Shown piece by piece: positions 62,201-64,000 of a stretch of DNA of 64,000 nucleotides. The position numbers were made by a program, and so were the translations under genes. Source of the stretch: Actinostola sp. cb2023 (taxonomy: Eukaryota; Cnidaria; Anthozoa; Actiniaria; Actinostolidae); the NCBI GenBank assembly GCA_033675265.1, contig JAUJYZ010000059.1, positions 124,001 to 188,000 of the forward strand, read 5' to 3'. The stretch's first letter is position 1, and each line of letters starts with the position of its first letter. The notes under the pieces were generated by a model that searched no databases, had not been told where the DNA came from, and saw nothing but the letters and a program-made list of their open reading frames with translations.

Positions 62201-63316
62201 GCATGACCTGTGGATACTGATGAATAAAACATTAGTGCTGTATCAGTGATACAGCATTAATGTTTTATTCATTGGGTCTGTATCACTGATACAGCACTGA
62301 TGTTTTATTCATCAGTGTCTGTATCGGGGTATACAGATCCATGCATGTGACCGATTCAACCAACCTGGTTGGATCAATTGCTCATGAATTATTAATGAGG
62401 TTTAGAATCATAAATACAGTCGAAGCTCTCGTAAGTGCATGACCACCTTACAATATGTACCTTAGGAATTCGAAAAAATGGTTGTAACTAGAGCTGGTTG
62501 CTTACGAGAATGGGCTCTCATAACGACCATGTGCTGAAACAATAGAGGCTGGTCGCTTACAAGAGCTTTTAGCTCTTGTAATGTATTGTAATATATACAG
62601 CTTATTTGATGGTTTGACAGATAATACACGCGGATATTTTACGAGTTGTGTATAATTTTTCTGAGCCCGTAGGGCGAGGAAAAATACAAGCAATGAGTAA
62701 AATGTCCGCAAGTATTATCTGTCAAACCATCAAATAAGGGGTTTATTATTCCACAATTGATTTTGTTTCTGTGTTTCCTGAAGTTTTTGAGCCAATTTTG
62801 CTATGTTTTTCATGTGCGCGCGAGCTACTGTGTAATATGCTGGCATATTTTGCGTGTTCTCTTGCCCTAATATGGTAAAATGACGCATTTAAGTGGAATA
62901 ATAAGTACATGTATTTCATCCTTAACGTTATTTAATTCATGCATGTACAGTACATGTATATGTGATCTGGCCATAGTTCAGTCTATGATGTAACGCAGGC
63001 TATAATGTAACACATCTTATTCACTTTGATTTAGACTGACAAGTCAGATTCAGACAAAAAGGTGGACGATATGGAATTCCAACTGTTAGAGTCCAACCAA
63101 GAGATGTCGTCCATCCAACTTCAGTTAGAAGAATCCCAAACCAAAGTCAAGGAGCTTGAAAAGAACCTCTCTTCTTTAGAGGAAAAGCACACTGCCCAGT
63201 GCAGTGAGGCATCTCGTGGGAGAAAAGAACAGCTAGAAAGGATAGCACAATTAGAAGAAGACATTAGTAGTCGTAATAACAGGTGTAAAGAACTGGAAGT
63301 ACAGTTACAGAATGCC
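50296..63316 (+). CDS. CLIP1-like: CLIP-170-like CAP-Gly linker protein (3' end outside window)
   Basis: Eight clear exons: 50296-51191, 54113-54350, 55446-55529, 59699-59797, 59894-60039, 60156-60219, 61739-61831 and 63035-63316. All have GT-AG borders and agreeing phases, giving about 634 aa so far. A ninth candidate, 61317-61373 ([19 protein letters not shown]), is in phase but has a weaker donor. CLIP-170 tracks growing microtubule plus ends and links them to dynein-dynactin and membranes. The N-terminus is Ser/Gly/Pro/Arg-rich, with SHIP (an SxIP-like motif) at residues 2-5. CAP-Gly 1 spans about 167-231 with GKNSG (204-208) where the family has GKNDG; CAP-Gly 2 starts at 252 with GKNDG (289-293). 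A Ser-rich linker ([12 protein letters not shown]) follows, then heptad-rich coiled coil ([13 protein letters not shown] onward). The tail with zinc knuckles should lie beyond 64000. Confidence 0.94.
52785..52870. repeat. Dispersed repeat, CCACCTCAGATTCATTAGATT, copy 1
   Basis: CCACCTCAGATTCATTAGAT, TGTGAATGTAATGCATTTGG and GATTAAATAAA, followed by AAATAAATAAATAAG. The second copy, at 60293-60380, has the same order and the same A-rich tail, so this is the 3' end of a retroposon family. In CLIP intron 1. Confidence 0.75.
53553..54028. repeat. Tigger/pogo-like MITE, CAGTG ends, TA target
   Basis: TA then CAGTGGAACCCGGCCTTACG at the left; CCAGGTTTCACTG then TA at the right. The interior repeats GGTTAATACGGACAC several times. 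CAGTG(A/G)AACC ends with TA duplication are typical of pogo/Tigger-type Tc1-mariner relatives. Non-coding; CLIP intron 1. Confidence 0.85.
54371..54686. repeat. Tigger-like MITE, CAGTAGAACCTCTCTATC ends
   Basis: CAGTAGAACCTCTCTATC at the left and GATAGTAGAGGTTCTGCTG at the right. It begins 20 bp after CLIP exon 2. The interior has GTGGTCCGGTTTGAAACCGG-type words. Confidence 0.65.
55228..55373. repeat. Palindrome with CCCTACGGGC centre
   Basis: GGTAATCATACGATTTCTCA, CAATTTGGAAA, TTTGCACTCGTGTGTTTTTC and the inverse on the right. The centre is CACCCTACGGGCTCG (55301-55315). It ends about 70 bp before CLIP exon 3. Confidence 0.8.
55649..58934 (-). mobile_element. Nearly complete piggyBac element, 3286 bp, TTAA duplicated
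   Basis: Inverted ends CCCTTTGGTGCCTGCC (left) and the inverse of CCCTTTGGTGCCGGCC (right; one mismatch in 16), with TTAA at 55645-55648 and 58935-58938. It holds a transposase gene on the minus strand, antisense in the intron between CLIP exons 3 and 4. Length, ends and coding capacity are those of an autonomous element. Confidence 0.93.
56297..58723 (-). CDS. piggyBac transposase with one intron, one frameshift
   Basis: Exon 1 is 58723-58539 ([20 protein letters not shown], acidic/serine-rich) and exon 2 is 58086-56297, joined by a good GTGAGT donor and TATTTAG acceptor. The product is about 657 aa. Exon 2 opens with acidic sequence, then an Arg-Gly repeat block ([10 protein letters not shown]), then the DDE_Tnp_1_7 core: [29 protein letters not shown] (first catalytic Asp), YFDNFYTS (second) and [11 protein letters not shown] (third). 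It ends in a cysteine-rich domain (CKVCYKTT through [14 protein letters not shown]). Near 57125-57127 an extra G in GGG breaks the frame just before the second Asp; the frame resumes at once on the other side. Apart from that base the gene is intact, so it is either a recent inactivation or a sequence error. An upstream in-frame ATG at 58783 is possible. Confidence 0.9.
59001..59150. repeat. Palindromic MITE, TGCACGAAAGGTGAATAG family, copy 2
   Basis: GACCCCATTTGCACGAAAGG, TGAATAGCGCTATCCACCGG and ATAAGTCCTATCCAACGG, with the inverse ending CACCTTTCATATAACTGGGG. Same family as 9736-9882, about 65 bp beyond the piggyBac element in the same CLIP intron. Confidence 0.85.
59613..59716 (+). repeat. 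Tandem duplication of a CLIP splice acceptor
   Basis: TCTAATTGTCACAATGTTTT, TTATTATAG and GAGGCTCTAGAGGACAGA occur twice: 59613-59666 and 59672-59716, the first copy being 8-9 bp longer in the intron part. The acceptors are at 59648 and 59698. Only the second keeps the CLIP frame open; from the first, translation meets TAG within 20 codons. Confidence 0.9.
60293..60380. repeat. Dispersed repeat, CCACCTCAGATTCATTAGATT, copy 2
   Basis: TCCACCTCAGATTCATTAGA, TGTGAATGTAATGTATTTG, GATTAAATAAA and an A/T tail, matching 52785-52870. It is preceded by an ATT microsatellite (about 60225-60280). Confidence 0.75.
60748..60992. repeat. 82-bp repeat, three copies
   Basis: TATTACAATGTGTGTCTATA starts copies at 60748, 60830 and 60912. 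Each contains CAGTGCTGCAGTGGGCATT and GGTGTCCCTCTTAGAGGGG. Near-identity implies recent expansion. In the CLIP intron after exon 6. A 94-codon frame starting here (60886-61170) is not recognised. Confidence 0.9.
61862..61928. repeat. Hairpin, CGTGTTGTATCGG arms
   Basis: CCGTGTTGTATCGG, AGATATAGATCC and a short loop (GAGCCGTTGGCGA), then GGATCTATATCT, CCGATACAACACGG. Arms about 26 bp, 30 bp after CLIP exon 61739-61831. Confidence 0.85.
62215..62345. repeat. Multiple palindromes, CTGTATCAGTGATACAG
   Basis: TGATGAATAAAACATTAGTG, CTGTATCAGTGATACAG and CATTAATGTTTTATTCA, then CTGTATCACTGATACAG again and TGTTTTATTCATCA. Two perfect 17-bp palindromes lie inside larger inverted arms. Confidence 0.85.
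62600..62745. repeat. Palindrome with GCCCGTAGGG centre
   Basis: CTTATTTGATGGTTTGACAG, ATAATAC, CGGA and ATTTTAC return inverted (GTAAAAT, TCCG, GTATTAT, CTGTCAAACCATCAAATAAG). The centre is GAGCCCGTAGGGCGAG (62662-62677), the same ten-base core as in 55228-55373, although the arms are unrelated. Confidence 0.8.
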
Positions 63317-64000
63317 GTAAGTTTACTTTTTCTAACCTCCTAAACATCTAGGGAAATTGTAAAAAGTTAATGAGTAGTTGTTGGAGTAGACTGATCAGCG
63401 TATGCGTACACGTATGTACAGGGGCCGTCCATACGGAGTCCGTCCATGTGGACGGGCCCAAGTTCGACACATGCATTTTATGTTAACAAACTTCTAGGCT
63501 GTACTGAAACTTTTTTAAGGAATATAAAATGGTTGTGCATGTCTATATAAGGTGAAGCAGAGTGTTTCTCTTGTTGTTGTTTTTTAATGAGTACTCCTAC
63601 ATATCCCATAGTGTTATCACAGTATATAGACATACACAGCTATATTACTGTATATTATTAATATACTAATCTTGTCAGAGATCCTGTGTTGATGTGTCCG
63701 CGTGGGGCCTGGGCTATTGTAACCAGTTCCAATACGATTTTGGATTGTTTTCGATCACGATGATTTTATTTTCTGAGCCCTGCAGTATTTATGTACAGAG
63801 GCAATGGTAGTCAATTTTTGAGCGTTCAGTACTCCTCGTGTTTCGACCTGTTGTTGGTTGGTCACTCGTTTCCTTCGTAATCGTATTTTGCATCAATTCA
63901 AGGGAGGTAAGTGTTCGTTTCCTACAAATTTATCATGTCAAATGCAACGCTATTCATTGCTGGAAGCATCCATCAGGGTCACGAACGATTTAGTGACATT
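63317..64000 (+). other. CLIP-like intron, no further exon seen
   Basis: Starts with a GTAAGT donor at 63317. No in-phase coiled-coil frame is visible up to the window end, so the next exon should lie beyond 64000. Confidence 0.5.

Overview
This is eukaryotic (metazoan) nuclear DNA: multi-exon genes with GT-AG introns of up to several kb, AT-rich non-coding sequence, microsatellites and very many palindromic transposon remnants. The genes are conserved animal genes. The general look (TAA microsatellites, frequent ACATGTA words, abundant MITEs) fits a marine invertebrate. My best guess is an anthozoan cnidarian; that is an inference and not proven by the sequence.

Layout. 1-11277: no gene recognised; MITEs, a TAAG microsatellite and a 78-bp satellite whose unit carries overlapping E-box, CRE and YY1-like motifs (3482-5430). 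11278-11607 (+): small PLAC8-family protein. 11608-16727: MITE-rich. 16728-18400 (-): complete three-exon PCMTD-type gene (isoaspartyl methyltransferase fold plus Elongin/Cullin SOCS box). 20682-24623 (+): six-exon FKBP12-like gene with a Penelope-like retroelement inverted pair in its last intron and an 11-residue insertion. 25692-30363 (-): seven-exon GPN3 GTPase gene, divergent from a three-exon rhomboid protease gene at 30683-32890 (+), with only about 320 bp between the start codons. 34214-45627 (+): five-exon UBE2L3-type ubiquitin-conjugating enzyme, with one piggyBac-like element nested in another in a 7.3-kb intron and a minisatellite in the next. 50296-63316 (+, running out of the window): CLIP-170-like microtubule plus-end protein, with a nearly complete piggyBac element and Tigger-like MITEs in its introns.

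The genes are unrelated housekeeping functions and do not form a pathway. The most unusual material is repetitive: (1) a group of otherwise different palindromic MITEs that seem to share one terminal sequence, AAGGCCGNNTTACACG-like; (2) the promoter-motif satellite with a higher-order repeat; (3) nested TTAA-flanked piggyBac elements, one with an intron in the transposase; (4) a head-to-head Penelope pair. Three otherwise clean reading frames (GPN3, rhomboid, piggyBac transposase) are each broken by a single extra base, which points to consensus errors or recent decay and should be checked against reads. No bacterial-type system, CRISPR array, rRNA or tRNA gene was seen.
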